Shown here: piece by piece, positions 25,093-36,244 of the stretch
How the letters are laid out: every line of letters begins with the position of its first letter
Numbering within the stretch: the first letter of the stretch is position 1
Assembly (NCBI GenBank): GCA_003439945.1
Contig: QVRM01004848.1
Coordinates: forward strand, 45,333 to 109,332
DNA length: 64,000 nt
Reading direction: 5' to 3'
Source of the DNA: Dermanyssus gallinae
Lineage: Eukaryota > Arthropoda > Arachnida > Mesostigmata > Dermanyssidae
The notes under the pieces: model-generated
What the model was told of the DNA's origin: nothing
Databases searched by the model: none
What the model saw: only the letters and a program-made list of their open reading frames with translations
Translations under genes and position numbers: made by a program

Positions 25093-25240
25093 TATTATGG
25101 TTTATTAACACCCAGGTTGGATACATTTTAAACAAGTACATCAGTCTCAATTAGTGGTTCTTCTACGTCACCGGATTTTCCCTCATCTTGCAAGTTCAGC
25201 TATTGACTGCACTGCTGGACATGCTGCGGCGTGGTATCTA
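25093..25240 (-). mobile_element. 148-bp 5'-truncated copy of the 3' end of the LINE at 30567-34425, with target-site duplication
   Basis: The minus strand matches about 34265-34425 (TACCACGCCGCAGCATGTCC ... AACCTGGGTGTTAATAAACC), covering the last codons and 3' UTR of that LINE. It is flanked by near-perfect 14-bp direct repeats, ACTAACAGTTGAAT at 25079-25092 and ACTAACAGTTAAAT at 25241-25254 (one mismatch), as expected for a target-primed insertion. It interrupts the older sequence on both sides. Confidence 0.88.
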
Positions 25241-25254
25241 ACTAACAGTTAAAT

Positions 25255-25980
25255 CAATATCCACTACTTCTGCTTCATAACTATTTATGTTACCATCCAC
25301 ACACCCTATATAACAGAGAAGTAGTCAAGAAGCATTTAACTTGTAGGTCTCTATTATAAACCCTAGTGTAGAAAATAAGGCGGTACTAGACTAGCGCAAT
25401 GTAATAATAAATCAATAACGTCGCTGCTTTTCTAACAGGATAACACAATTTCAGTATAATCCATAGAACGAATCCTCTTTCGCTTTCTCAAATAAAGAGC
25501 ATCCACATAAAATATGATTAAAAGTGCTACCTGTGCGTGATAGCATGATAGTATTTACATTGCTTGTGAAACGCTCTTAGTAGTAAGTTTACGACATTCA
25601 GCACTTACTTCTACCTAGTTAAGACGGCAAAGGTAGGAAATTCGTAATCCGTTTGTGGTGATCACATTATCTGCCAGTCGTTCTTATTCATTTGGAAAAC
25701 ACCAGGCTGTGCAGAGAACATTTTAGTATGTAAACCGTTTGCGGAATTCTTTAGCAGAGATATCGCAAGAGAAAATCATCAGATTTGCCAGTGAACGGAT
25801 CATATTGATCTACAAACTCGGTTCTACAAAGATTATATTGAAATCTATGAACTAAAAATTTAGCCATCTAATCCTGGTTATGCCCGTTTGATCTAGCCAT
25901 ATCTTTTCAGCTCTCACTGGATGTGGGTTTTGCGATGAAAATGTTAGGTTTAATACCATCCATCTTGTGTTCATAAGATC
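25255..25980 (-). pseudogene. Possible C-terminal remnant of another LINE ORF2
   Basis: Around 25440-25530 the minus strand reads FNHILCGCSLFEKAKEDSF, resembling the end of the C-terminal finger (H-x4-C) and the following helix of LINE ORF2 proteins. The rest (25600-25950) has weak coding-like pieces broken by stops. It is a low-confidence call: one short motif, no RT. Confidence 0.3.
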
Positions 25981-26041
25981 CTCTAAACTTTGGGCTTTTC
26001 GAAAGAATCGCATTGTCTTCAACGGTCCTTAACATACAGTG

Positions 26042-26042
<1 letters not shown>

Positions 26043-26099
<57 letters not shown>
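26043..26099. repeat. (TA)n microsatellite
   Basis: About 28 uninterrupted TA units directly before the LINE at 26223-28151. The apparent Tyr-Ile reading frame across it is an artefact of the repeat. Confidence 0.97.
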
Positions 26100-26103
<4 letters not shown>

Positions 26104-26222
26104 TATAAGTTTAACGTACAAGCAATGTTTTTAGACGTAACTAATATACAAACAGCAGCAGGATCATCTCAAGTATTCAGATACGAGCAGGTTTCGGGGA
26201 ATAGAACTGCGAACGTTCTAAT

Positions 26223-26760
26223 GTGATATTCATAGAAATTTGTTGGAGTGAAGAATACCTTAGCGTCCGTGCTGCGCACTTTGAAGAACACATCGCCAAC
26301 GTCAACACGATTGTTCACACACAACAGACAGTAGTGAGAAACTGCCCAACCACTAGATTCGTAGTGTCGAACAAAGCCGTCAGAATCAGCGATGACAAGC
26401 TAATAACGGAGAACAAAAAGTTTTCGGGCCTACCCTCAGCCAAAGTTTAACGTCCACGGAACTGTCTGTCACATTGCTTTATAGACGGACCCCCATAAAT
26501 ACAAATGTGCAACGGTGGGGCTCGAACCGGCGCACCTATGTGTCTCCTCCGGCTATCACCACGCCACCGGGCTTGACAAGCTAATAACGGAGAAACCGGA
26601 ATTAACAGGCAACATGCTAAAAACAACAACAACAACAACAACCACCACTGGCAGTAGCAACGTAGACCGAGCAACGCTCGGACTAACCGCAATAGTAATC
26701 GAGGGCGTAACCCAGGTAATTTGTTCAGGTTTCCCCAATGCTGGCTAACTCCTACCTCTC
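26223..26760 (+). pseudogene. LINE ORF1 (element H) interrupted by a SINE
   Basis: An open stretch from 26223 leads into the SINE at 26414-26573 and resumes after it, in a different frame, with a Thr-rich run (ACA repeats, 26621-26650) and GLTAIVIEGVTQVICSGF. The SINE plus one copy of its target duplication is 181 bp (181 mod 3 = 1), and the two open stretches differ by exactly that phase. The reading frame was therefore continuous before the SINE landed. It ends about 110 bases before an endonuclease domain on the same strand. No zinc knuckle is visible. The call as ORF1 rests on position. Confidence 0.6.
26414..26573 (-). repeat. tRNA-derived SINE, family B, copy 1, with perfect 21-bp target-site duplication
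   Basis: The minus strand starts GCCCGGTGGCGTGGTG (A-box region), carries the B-box CGGTTCGAGCCCC, then GCACATTTGTATTTATGGGG, GTCCGTCTATAAAGC and GGCTGAGGGTAGGC. It matches 53693-53862 (+) and, in part, 47160-47230 (-). It is flanked by an identical 21-bp sequence beginning TGACAAGC at 26393-26413 and 26574-26594, which is strong evidence for LINE-type retrotransposition. It lies inside ORF1 of element H. Confidence 0.95.
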
Positions 26761-26869
26761 ATATTATTCGTTCGCTGCTCTGTTCGAGAATTACTAGATG
26801 GACATGGGCCAGTAGTACTCATTCCAAATGCAGCGTCCTCCTGTGCGAGCCGGACGCTAGCATAAAATA

Positions 26870-28151
26870 TAATGCAGCGGAATGTCAAGGGCGCCAAAAC
26901 AGGATTTTCTCCCACACGCGGAATTATCCATGCTTGACATTGTTATTCTAACTGAGGCATGGTCTACAGAGAGCATAAACGTGAATGGAAATTACGCTGC
27001 TGAGTTTGTGGCACAACACGCCGCAGGACCACGAAGACCAAGAGCGGGCGTGGCTACTTTGTACAATGGCAGACCCGCTAAAGTAAACATTCAGTGTAAT
27101 AATAACAGCTGTGTAGTTTTATTAACCAGGAATTGTAATGTAGTTGCCATGTACTCAAGCCCCGCAGAGAGATAAGTTGTGCCGGTCGCTTGATTCAGTT
27201 GATCTACGAAAACCAACTTTACTCTGTGGTGACCTAAGCTGCCCAATAGATAAACCCAGCAATAGAAGATGCAGATCGCTGATCGGCACCTGACATGACA
27301 AAAGTCTGTGGCTTACTACCTCTCCTGATGTATATACATTTGTGTGACCTCAGAGTAGATCAACGATCGTTATATTTGCAACAAACATGGAAGAGACCTG
27401 GGCGACGTAGTACGGCGTGCTGTTGCAACTGACAGCTTTCGGAGCCAAATCGCATCTTCCGGATCGACTCAATGCGCGGCTGCCGGTAAATCTCTAGTTC
27501 AACGGAATTCAATGGTCGACATCGCTAGACTTTGATCGTTTTGTTCTATATTCCCGAGAAAGTTTACCTTCAAAGGCGTTTTTATTTGATGAGTACGCCA
27601 GTAAAAAATCTCATTTTGAAGGCCATGAGACAACCGTTTAAATAGATAAATTAATGCCTAAATCGAATCCCGAACCATCGCATTCCCTATCCCACCGGAG
27701 CAGTTAAGAGTGTGCTTCGGGCAGACGTACGCAATTAATAATACCATCCCAGAAAATGTTTAACAAAGGAAAGGCAACCTGCTCTCTCTGTCATCATGGC
27801 ATGGTATTGCAAAGAAGAGTGTGGTGCACAAGCTCTTAGCTGTATATTGACCAAGCGACTGAAGGCGTTTCTCGACGACGTGAATGATTTGTCGGAAGAG
27901 CAGCATGGTAGAATCTAGACGAGGAAGTCGACGATGACAGCTTGCTCCGTGTTTATCTGCGAGATTCGGTCGAATCTCTGTCAAAAACAGTCACCCTTCT
28001 AGGACGTTTTTGTAGACGTTGTCAAAGACATGCATGGGCCATAAAACGTATGTTCGAGCTGGCCACCATGAAGCTGACAAATCGTGTCAACGTTGCTGTC
28101 ATCAGCGGCCAACATATCGTTTACTTGAATGCTCCAATCCGGTTTCTGTGA
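26870..28151 (+). pseudogene. LINE ORF2 (element H): endonuclease and start of RT, heavily decayed
   Basis: The best-preserved part is 26882-27175: LDIVILTEAWSTESINV, RRPRAGVATLYNGRPAK and VVAMYSSPAER, the opening half of an AP endonuclease. At about 27220-27260 a frame reads CGDLSCPIDKP, a worn GDFNC.ID motif. Near 27840-27930 KRLKAFLDDVNDLSEEQHG matches the LSEEQ(F/H)G segment that precedes RT motif A. Stops and frameshifts interrupt it throughout, and the RT palm (YxDD) is not found. The relic ends about where the minus-strand family K copy begins (28215). Confidence 0.72.
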
Positions 28152-28214
28152 AGCGTCTAATATAACAAAATGTAATACCTGTTATGGGGTTAATAAACTA
28201 CTCACTGTTATTAT

Positions 28215-28830
28215 TGATTGATTGATTTATTGTTCGCTTGGTATGTATACCTAAATACACATGTCACCCTTTTATATTAGGAGCGCTTAGAGCGGCAGCA
28301 TATATATTACCTACGCATGCATATAATCCTGTCTACTTCAATACCTACTGAGTATTTGCTTTCCATTGTGACAACCTCTTCTTTATAATATCGACCAGGT
28401 CATTTCTAACATTTGGTCCTAGAGCTAGTGCCTCCGACAGCTCTATATCTCTGTTCCCCCCTAAGGCTATACATTCTTTAATAATATGTTCGATTGACTC
28501 ATTCTCTAGCCCACATGCTCAACACTCTGTACTTTGCTCCTCCTTATATTTAGCTCTATGTATCCTCGTATCCATCATCATATCTGATACCCTCGTTCTT
28601 GCCCATTGCTGACAATTGTACCCAATCTCCCTAGCTGCAAACTCTACTCTGCGATCCCACTTCGTTTTAATCCTAAGTGTCGACTTTACCAGCTGCATCT
28701 GTTTAACCCAAATTTTATTTGTGACATTTTCAATCCTACTACTAAATCTAAGCTTACTTTGTACGGCCATTTGTATAAATATTGACATTCCCCCTCCCTC
28801 TCAAGGAATTCCCTAGCGCAATTAAAACGG
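28215..28830 (-). pseudogene. 3' end of a LINE ORF2 (family K, copy 2)
   Basis: This matches 21785-22560 over its length. The minus strand reads LVKSTLRIKTKWDRRVEFAA, REIGYNCQQWARTRVSDMM, then the finger GLENESIEHIIKEC and LSEALALGPNVRNDLVDIIK before a stop, with a 3' UTR ending in an (AATC)n tail (plus strand TTGATTGATTGATTTATTG at 28212-28230). It lacks the 170-base middle segment of copy 1. The 5' truncation point abuts a (TA)n tract at 28842. Confidence 0.78.
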
Positions 28831-28838
28831 CAACCCAA

Positions 28839-29854
<1,016 letters not shown>

Positions 29855-29889
<35 letters not shown>
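29855..29889. repeat. (TA)n microsatellite right of the foldback element
   Basis: About 17 TA units immediately after the right arm of the foldback element. Confidence 0.95.
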
Positions 29890-29891
<2 letters not shown>

Positions 29892-30566
29892 GTCAATTAT
29901 AAGTTGCTTATCGGGCGCGGGGAATCTTATGACCCTAAATGTGTTCGGTCCTCCCAGAGCTATTAAGTCCGTTACAAGAGCAAACATTAGTAGAGTAATC
30001 AACGCGATTCTCTACAGTTCACCCGCTATACGGCAAGCGTTCGTCAAAGACCATGTCGCCTCGCCGCGTGACCTCGCTAAGGTCACGCTGTCGTGGGTGA
30101 TCATGGCTCTAGATAGTGTGCAATAAATCGTTTGCTCATGAATACCTCGTCTTTGCCAAGGCCACGCGTGAAGATAAATGACCCGTCTTTAGACCAAGAA
30201 CGGCGATGCTCATTATCTTTGGCCGAGCTGACAGCAAACCGGCCAATCCTACAGGGATCTAACACATCTCCTTCATTGGCATAATAAATTACATCACCAT
30301 TCCCCTGCCTTTATTCGTGTTAAAACGATGCGCTCCGAAGCTGTCCAAATTAACTTCCCATAAATAGTAACCTGTGAGTACCTGTTTGGAATTTACAATT
30401 TTAGCAGGCTCATTTTTGGGAAGTGGTCAAATCAGCGTCAACTAACGGGTCGACAAGCAACCATTACAAAACAACCCAAACAAGTAGTTTCCACGTCCGC
30501 ACGATATATATGTATATATATATATAGAGCCTGAGCATCTTCGTTTTACAGTAGAACTTTTCATGC
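29890..30566. other. Unassigned interval / leader of the following LINE
   Basis: No recognised coding region. There is a short (TA)n with one TG at 30504-30526. The last 40 bases probably belong to the 5' UTR of the LINE that starts at 30567. Confidence 0.35.
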
Positions 30567-31532
30567 ATGGCTTGCATAGAGGGCAGTAGGGGATTTATTA
30601 AGAGCATTATTTTCATATCATCGGCGCTGCAGTCTTCCGGAGTGACAGAAGTTTCTCGGGTGAAAGCAAAGAACCCCAGAACCAACGCCGTGTCGGCTAC
30701 GGAGCACGTTATTTTGACGTTATCTGGCAACAGCTTTCCGGCTGAGGTGCGTCTGGGGCTTAAGCGACACGGAGTTGTACTATATCATGAACCCGCGCAG
30801 TGCTTTAGGTGTTATAGCCTATATCACTTCGCCGCTAACTGCAAAGCCCCAAGGCCCAAATGTCGAAAATGCGGCTCTATGGAGCACCCCAGAAAAGACT
30901 GCAACGCTCAGGCCCGCTGTTGTTTGTGCAACGGGGAGCACGAGGCTACGTGGGGAGCATGCCCGCAAAGGCTGCTGCGAATGGAACAACTAAAAAGGGC
31001 CTCACGAAGCATAGCACAGAAGCAGCACGACGCCCCGTCGGTTCCAATATGTATACCAGTATCCAACATGCAAGCATATGAAAACTTTATAAAACCAAGT
31101 TGGTCCTTTGTCGTAAAGAATGGAGTCAGAGAAGTGAACCATGGAATTAATATTCCCACGACCACGACGCACGCAGAGGACCCTGACCGTATTAAACCAA
31201 AGCCAGCAGCCCCCCTACAACAGCCAAACATATTGGCACAGCCATCAACAGATAGTATCGTTGAAGAAGTACTCCGCAGACTGTCTCCAATCATACAAGA
31301 CACCATAACGACGGTTATCTCAAAGGTTTTAGAAAATGTACTGCCTGTAGTCGTGCGCGCAGTAAGCGGGGCAATGGCACAGCCTCAACAGAGCTCAGTG
31401 GACGCATTCTCGCTGGCTGAGATGATCCAGCTAGCACTCCGTGGCAATGTAAAAGAAACTGCGGCACTTCTAACAAATATAAATGATGGCAATAAAAACA
31501 GCATTACGGCCCGTGGAGAAAAGACTCAGTGA
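30567..31532 (+). CDS. LINE (element I) ORF1: gag-like protein with three zinc knuckles, open reading frame
   Basis: 321 codons without a stop, the best preserved frame in the window. Three knuckles lie at about residues 79-130: CFRCYSLYHFAANC, CRKCGSMEHPRKDC and CCLCNGEHEATWGAC. The last has the C-x2-C-x3-H-x6-C spacing common in I/R1-group ORF1s. After them come a Pro/Thr-rich region, then a helical segment (VEEVLRRLSPIIQDTITTVI) and a C-terminal tail. The chosen start (ATG at 30567) may be internal if the true N-terminus is lost, since the segment before the knuckles (about 75 residues) is shorter than usual. The next ORF follows after 33 bases on the same strand. Its role as an RNA-binding chaperone of the LINE particle is known for the family. 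Confidence 0.85.
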   Translation: MACIEGSRGFIKSIIFISSALQSSGVTEVSRVKAKNPRTNAVSATEHVILTLSGNSFPAEVRLGLKRHGVVLYHEPAQCFRCYSLYHFAANCKAPRPKCRKCGSMEHPRKDCNAQARCCLCNGEHEATWGACPQRLLRMEQLKRASRSIAQKQHDAPSVPICIPVSNMQAYENFIKPSWSFVVKNGVREVNHGINIPTTTTHAEDPDRIKPKPAAPLQQPNILAQPSTDSIVEEVLRRLSPIIQDTITTVISKVLENVLPVVVRAVSGAMAQPQQSSVDAFSLAEMIQLALRGNVKETAALLTNINDGNKNSITARGEKTQ

Positions 31533-31565
31533 CCCTCGGGAGAGACTGGGCCCAAGAATTAGAAT

Positions 31566-34325
31566 ATGAACACTAGTGCACTGAATACAAACATTTGGAC
31601 TCCACAAGAGAACGTAAGAAACAATATCCTTTCCTGCAATCGAGGAAAGCTTACACCGGTTATCAAAGTAGTGATGTGGAGCTGCGAAGGGCATGGCGTA
31701 TTAGATCTGTTAGGCATGGAGGCACTTCGAGGAGTGGATATTCTAATATTGAGGGAAACTTGGGCGCTTAAATCTTTCTCTTTAGAGGGCTTCTACGGAT
31801 ATCACGCACTAGCACATAAAGGTGAGGGACGGGGCAGGCCAGGTGTGGGGGTTTCAGTATTCACGAGAGCAGAAATTGGAGAGATTACAATAGGAATACT
31901 AGCCGAAAACTTAGTAGCAATAGCGTCGAGGGAGTTTGAAATTGTGGCAGCCTATGTTAAACCGGCAGGTGTAGAGTCCACTGAAGTCATGACAGAGCGT
32001 ATCACGCTTGGAGTTGAAGCGGTGCCGAGAAAGGCACCGATGATTCTAGCGGGAGATTTCAATGCGAGGTTGAATAGGGGTAATCTGGAACGAACTGAAG
32101 CATTTTTAGATATTATAACGGAGATAGGATGCTGGCTAGTCAGCGAGCCAGGCCTAAACACTTTTGAATGTAGTACTGGGGCATCAGTAATTGACGTTTT
32201 TGCCACCGACGGAAACGTAGAGGATATAACATTTTTGAGAGAAAATACATAAGCGGGTCTTAAAAGGCATATACCGATGGGGATGGCATTCAAAGTTAGT
32301 AATAGTAGGGAGTACAGCCGTAGGCCAAGGACCGGGACAGGACTAGATAGAAAGATCATCTTAGATTGAGTGGGGGAAGTGTGCCCACCAGGGGAGATTC
32401 AAATAGAGTTATATGAGCGTTAATTGACGAATCTGATAGAAGGTGCACTGGTTCCTCGCCAAGAACGAAAAGGAAGGCCCTGGTTCAACGATCGATGTAG
32501 AGCAGCGAAAGATGCCAACAGACTAACTAGAGAATGTGTGAAGATTTTTCCTGTATTAAGGCCGTTCGCAAGTATGGTCAAGAAAATGACACAAAAGGCA
32601 TACAAGGAAGAGGAACAAAAATATTGGGAAAGTCAGGAGTGGGCGTTGTTGCAAGAAGCAGAGAAGCAACCGCACAAGTGGCTAAAACAGAAAAGAAAAC
32701 TGCAGTGCCCAGTGGAGACTGGGCTATTAATTAAGCACTTTGGTGTGTGCTGCAGGGAGCCGTTACTACCCCAAAGGAAATAACATTATTCAACGGGCCT
32801 TGGGACAAAGAAACAGAACTTGCACGGGAATGGGTTATTCGACCAGTCACAACCGAAGACGTTGTCAGGGCAATTGAAAGGGCGCCTAGAGGCAAAGCTG
32901 CCAGGAACGATACGAAACGAGCATTTTAAGCAAACGCTGGAACTCGCACCATGCTGTGAAACTTTATTTGACGAGTGCCTAAAATCCGGGGACGTATTAA
33001 AAGCGTAGAAGGAGGATACCTTAATTGTCGTACCAAAAGGAATAGACATATAAACTGAGCCGGGTTCTTGGAGGGGTATAACACTTAAGAGTTGCCCCTA
33101 TAAAATGTTCTCGGGAATAATATCAGATAGACTAGAGCATTACCTCGAAACCAGAAACGCAATACCAGAAAAACAACATGGGTTCAGAAGGTCGAAGTCG
33201 ACCCATACGGCCCTGCGCCAGTAGCGAGCAGAAATTTGGGAAACTCTATCAAAACCTAGAAGACCGTTAGACGCAATATTTATAGATCTTCTTTATACAT
33301 CGACAACGGTATAGGGATTTTGGGAAGAGTAAAGCAAACTACAGGCGTGGCCCAAGGAGACGGACTTAGCCCGTTGCTTTTTTCGGTACTATTGGGAGGG
33401 CTACCTAACCGGGTGAGGCGGGTGGACCCGAGAGTGGGCAAATACATTAATGTATGCAGATGACATTGCGATCTATGGCAGGAGTTTATTTAGGGTTAAG
33501 CAGGGACTGGAACGGCTAATCAATTGTGTGGACGAGATGGGACTTAGTATTAACTGGCAAATTGCAGTAGCAGTAAAATTTCGAAGAGGAGGTCGATTAG
33601 CGAAAAAACGATGTTTTTCGAGCCAGGGGTAATACAGTAAATTTTGTAAATAAATTTACCTACTTAGGGGTCACTATAACATCAAATGGTATCCGTTTTC
33701 ATGGTAGCAGTTTTCGAAAACATATTGAAAGCAGAGTAGGAACAGCCATTCGAGCGGCAGCAGCAATTAAAAACCCGCAAGTGTTGTCAATACATACCGC
33801 GTCCGCCCATTTCAAGATTAAAATAGAACTAATAGCAACATTTGGTGTATCACTTATATGGGAGAAATTAGGAAAGGCAGATCTACAGTTACTATATAGA
33901 TAGATAGAGTTCGGTTTCTCTTCATGAAGCGGGTTTTGGGTTTAGCTAACTCTTGTAGGAATAGAATAGTTCATATATTAGAAGGAGGGGCTCTAATGAC
34001 ACAGGAATTACAAGTAAAACGGGGTTTACCTTAGACGACGGCCTTCGTGGCCTACACTATGAGGTGGGGGGAAAAAGTAAAGGATATAGACATAGAAATA
34101 TACACGACGATAGGGATGAGGAGTACAACCTGGCAAGCAGCCGGATGTAAGAATAGGCATCTAACTACGGCATTTGCAGCCCACGGGTTCCGTCACGTGT
34201 TATGCAGCACCCAAGAATTCCGCAATCCTCAGGCGTGTTGTAGGTGCGCGAGATGCTTAGGCCATTGTGATAGATACCACGCCGCAGCATGTCCAGCAGT
34301 GCAATCAATAGCTGAACTCGCAAGA
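31566..34325 (+). pseudogene. LINE (element I) ORF2: endonuclease, RT and C-terminal Cys/His region, many frame breaks
   Basis: The endonuclease frame (31566-32252) contains VVMWSCEGHGVLDLL, LILRETWALKSF, LAGDFNARLNRGNLERTEAF and SVIDVFATDG. A linker rich in Lys/Glu follows (32424-32783, about WLKQKRKL). RT pieces: LPGTIRNEHF (near 32900), YKMFSGIISDRLEHYLE (near 33098-33150), EKQHGFRRSKSTHTALR (33168-33220), and the catalytic YADD at 33453-33464 (MYADDIAIYG). The C-terminal part 34047-34328 ends with a Cys/His-rich segment (CCRCARCLGHCDRYHAAAC). At least five frameshifts and stops occur, so the copy is dead. A 148-bp piece of its 3' end also occurs at 25093-25240. Confidence 0.85.
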
Positions 34326-34425
34326 TGAAGGAAGATCCAGTGACGAGGAAAAACCACTGATTGAGACTGATGTACCTATTTAAAATTAACCCAACCTGGG
34401 TGTTAATAAACCATAATATAATATT
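34326..34425 (+). other. 3' UTR of element I
   Basis: The conserved tail (ACCCAACCTGGGTGTTAATAAACC, shared almost base for base with the inverted copy at 25093-25240) contains the polyadenylation-like AATAAA near 34400 and ends in A/T-rich sequence. Confidence 0.75.
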
Positions 34426-34599
34426 ATTTTCATATCCTAACAGTTCCGATCTCACCTTATAAGATTTACGATATAATATTTTGGTGATTTAAAGCATACT
34501 CTGTTCTTGATCAAAATTACATAAAAAAGAAAATGTTAGCAAATAGGCCTCTTGGACTCTTTCTAAAAATGGCGATTGTTTATGCTAATTGATAGATAC

Positions 34600-35460
34600 T
34601 TTATTTCTAGATACCCTACGCCTCCATGTCTCTATACTCTTAAACTCTATACCTATGAATACTTCAAGTAGGAAGCGGGGCTGTTCTTGACTCCCACCAA
34701 GAGCGATCCAATTTTGTCCGTTTGTCAAAAAGGTACATACTAATTCTACAGACTCTTTTGGGCTCTTGCCCACAGAAAACCAGTCATGTCCCCGTCCTGA
34801 CTGGGGACTATGTGCTTGTGCGTGACGCCAAACAGGGGGGCGGGTCTGCTTCTCCTGACGGGTGTGTCCTCCGCATATCCGCCCATGTTAAGCACTTCAG
34901 AAGAAGGTGTTCCGGAGTGTCCCCATATTTATCGGCGCAGCGGATGTACTCGGAGCTAAAAGCCCTCTCGATCTTGAACAGGTAGGACTAGAACCAACAA
35001 CCCATGGCCTAACCTGGGTCGTGCGGAAAGAAAGTTCTTTCCCGGCCGGTTCAGCCAGTCTTTGGTGTTTTACACTAGGCTGCAGAGACTGGTGCATGGA
35101 GCACACTTTTATAGGTCTCTCCACTTCTCCTGCCTGAAGTCGATTGTACGCCGACGCACTTCTAACGTTTCCGACGCTTCTTCTCGGATTACCCCACAAC
35201 AGGCTGCGCTGGGCTGCTTTCAGGTCACGGGGGACTGTTCCAGCGAAAACGAGGGCCATCGCTGCACTTACCGTCCGTAACGACGTGACCACCCAGAGGG
35301 CTCCAACCGTATAGGCCAGACGCAGGCTTGTACTATTAGTAGCGAATTTCAGAGTGTCGGTCAGCCAGGCCATAGCGTTGTGCAGAGCGACTGTCTTGAT
35401 TGCCGCGGCCAGTAAGTGTTTGGCATGAACAGTGCAAAGTTGTTGGCTTCAGGCAGCCCT
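34600..35460 (-). pseudogene. R1-like ORF2 C-terminus with 3' UTR (5'-truncated)
   Basis: On the minus strand 34897-35373 reads HNAMAWLTDTLKFATNS, LRLAYTVGALWVVTSLRTVS and AAMALVFAGTVPRDLKAAQR. The last piece aligns with YRTMSTAAFLVLPKMLPWDL of the copy at 15306-16842. A finger CADKYGDTPEHLLLKC (34892-34939) has the same C-x9-H-x4-C spacing as other R1-like copies here. The 3' UTR includes GACATGACTGGTTTTC (shared with tails at 43936-44080 and 58252-58497) and an AATAAA signal near 34605. The RT palm is absent. Confidence 0.78.
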
Positions 35461-36126
35461 CTGCTTATCTACACAATACTTTGAGTTTGATAATATGATG
35501 TCGAGGTGCTTAAGTGCCCGCTCTACTTTATACGCCATACCTGTACCTCGGGGCTCCCTTTCTTGAATTAAAAACAACGCTATCGATCGCACCCTTGCTC
35601 GAGTGAAATGTGAGATCATTTTGTTCTTTAAACTAAGAGGTCATGTATACCAGCCTTTTTAATTGCCGTAGCTTTGTGCTCGAACGACAAAACAAGGGTT
35701 GGAAACGCCTTTCCCTCCATAGTAATCAAGAAAGATTTCAAATTATACTTAAAAGCGTGCTTCAAGTGTGGCTTTTTCATAATACCCTGCTTTTTAGTAT
35801 GTTTTAGAATGCAGAACAAAATAGACTTGAAAAACTTTACTGAAGATATTCCATCAATATACCTGGTTAACATGTTTCTACACTTGCTAAGGCTCTAGTG
35901 CATCAAAACATCTGCGCATTTTCCTAGATCTTGTAGGCCAACGCTTTAAAATGATACAATGACCTAAAGAGTTGCCATTTGGTGACTTCTGGATCTGTTA
36001 AGTGTACAGAGCATACCAACAATGTATTGCCTGACGTATGGCTAATTAATTAACTATAATTGGGGCCGCAAATTATCCGTGCACCCTAAAAAACGAGTGT
36101 ATTGGGCCCAACATATTAGCTTGCTT
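35461..36126. other. Unassigned interval left of the hairpin cluster
   Basis: No recognised gene or repeat. 35628-35898 has short overlapping open frames on both strands, none convincing. Confidence 0.35.
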
Positions 36127-36180
36127 ACGACTATTTCTTTTACAAATGCGCACTTGCGCATTTGTAAAAGAAATAGTCGT
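36127..36180. repeat. Perfect 26-bp inverted repeat with 2-nt spacer
   Basis: The arm 36127-36152 (ACGACTATTTCTTTTACAAA...) is the exact reverse complement of 36155-36180; the spacer is CT. It would form a long cruciform or hairpin. It is the first of three consecutive perfect hairpins leading up to the tandem array. Confidence 0.97.
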
Positions 36181-36198
36181 GCATACAACTTTATAAAT

Positions 36199-36244
36199 AA
36201 ACGAATATACCTTAAATATATTCGTTTCGTCGGTAGCAGCCGAC
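36199..36244. repeat. Two further perfect hairpins abutting the tandem array
   Basis: AAACGAATATA (36199-36209) pairs with TATATTCGTTT (36217-36227) across a 7-nt loop. Immediately after, GTCGG (36229-36233) pairs with CCGAC (36240-36244) across TAGCAG. The last base of the third hairpin is directly followed by base 1 of the 1248-bp repeat unit at 36245. Confidence 0.93.

Noticed and set aside
26043..26099. Open frames of alternating Tyr-Ile here and at 28842-28936, 39199-39229, 48907-48980
   Set aside because: These are translations of (TA)n microsatellites, not proteins.
34970..35012. Possible B-box (GGTTCTAGTCC on the minus strand) suggesting a third tRNA-like insertion
   Set aside because: No matching A-box, and the sequence is part of a continuous R1-like coding frame.
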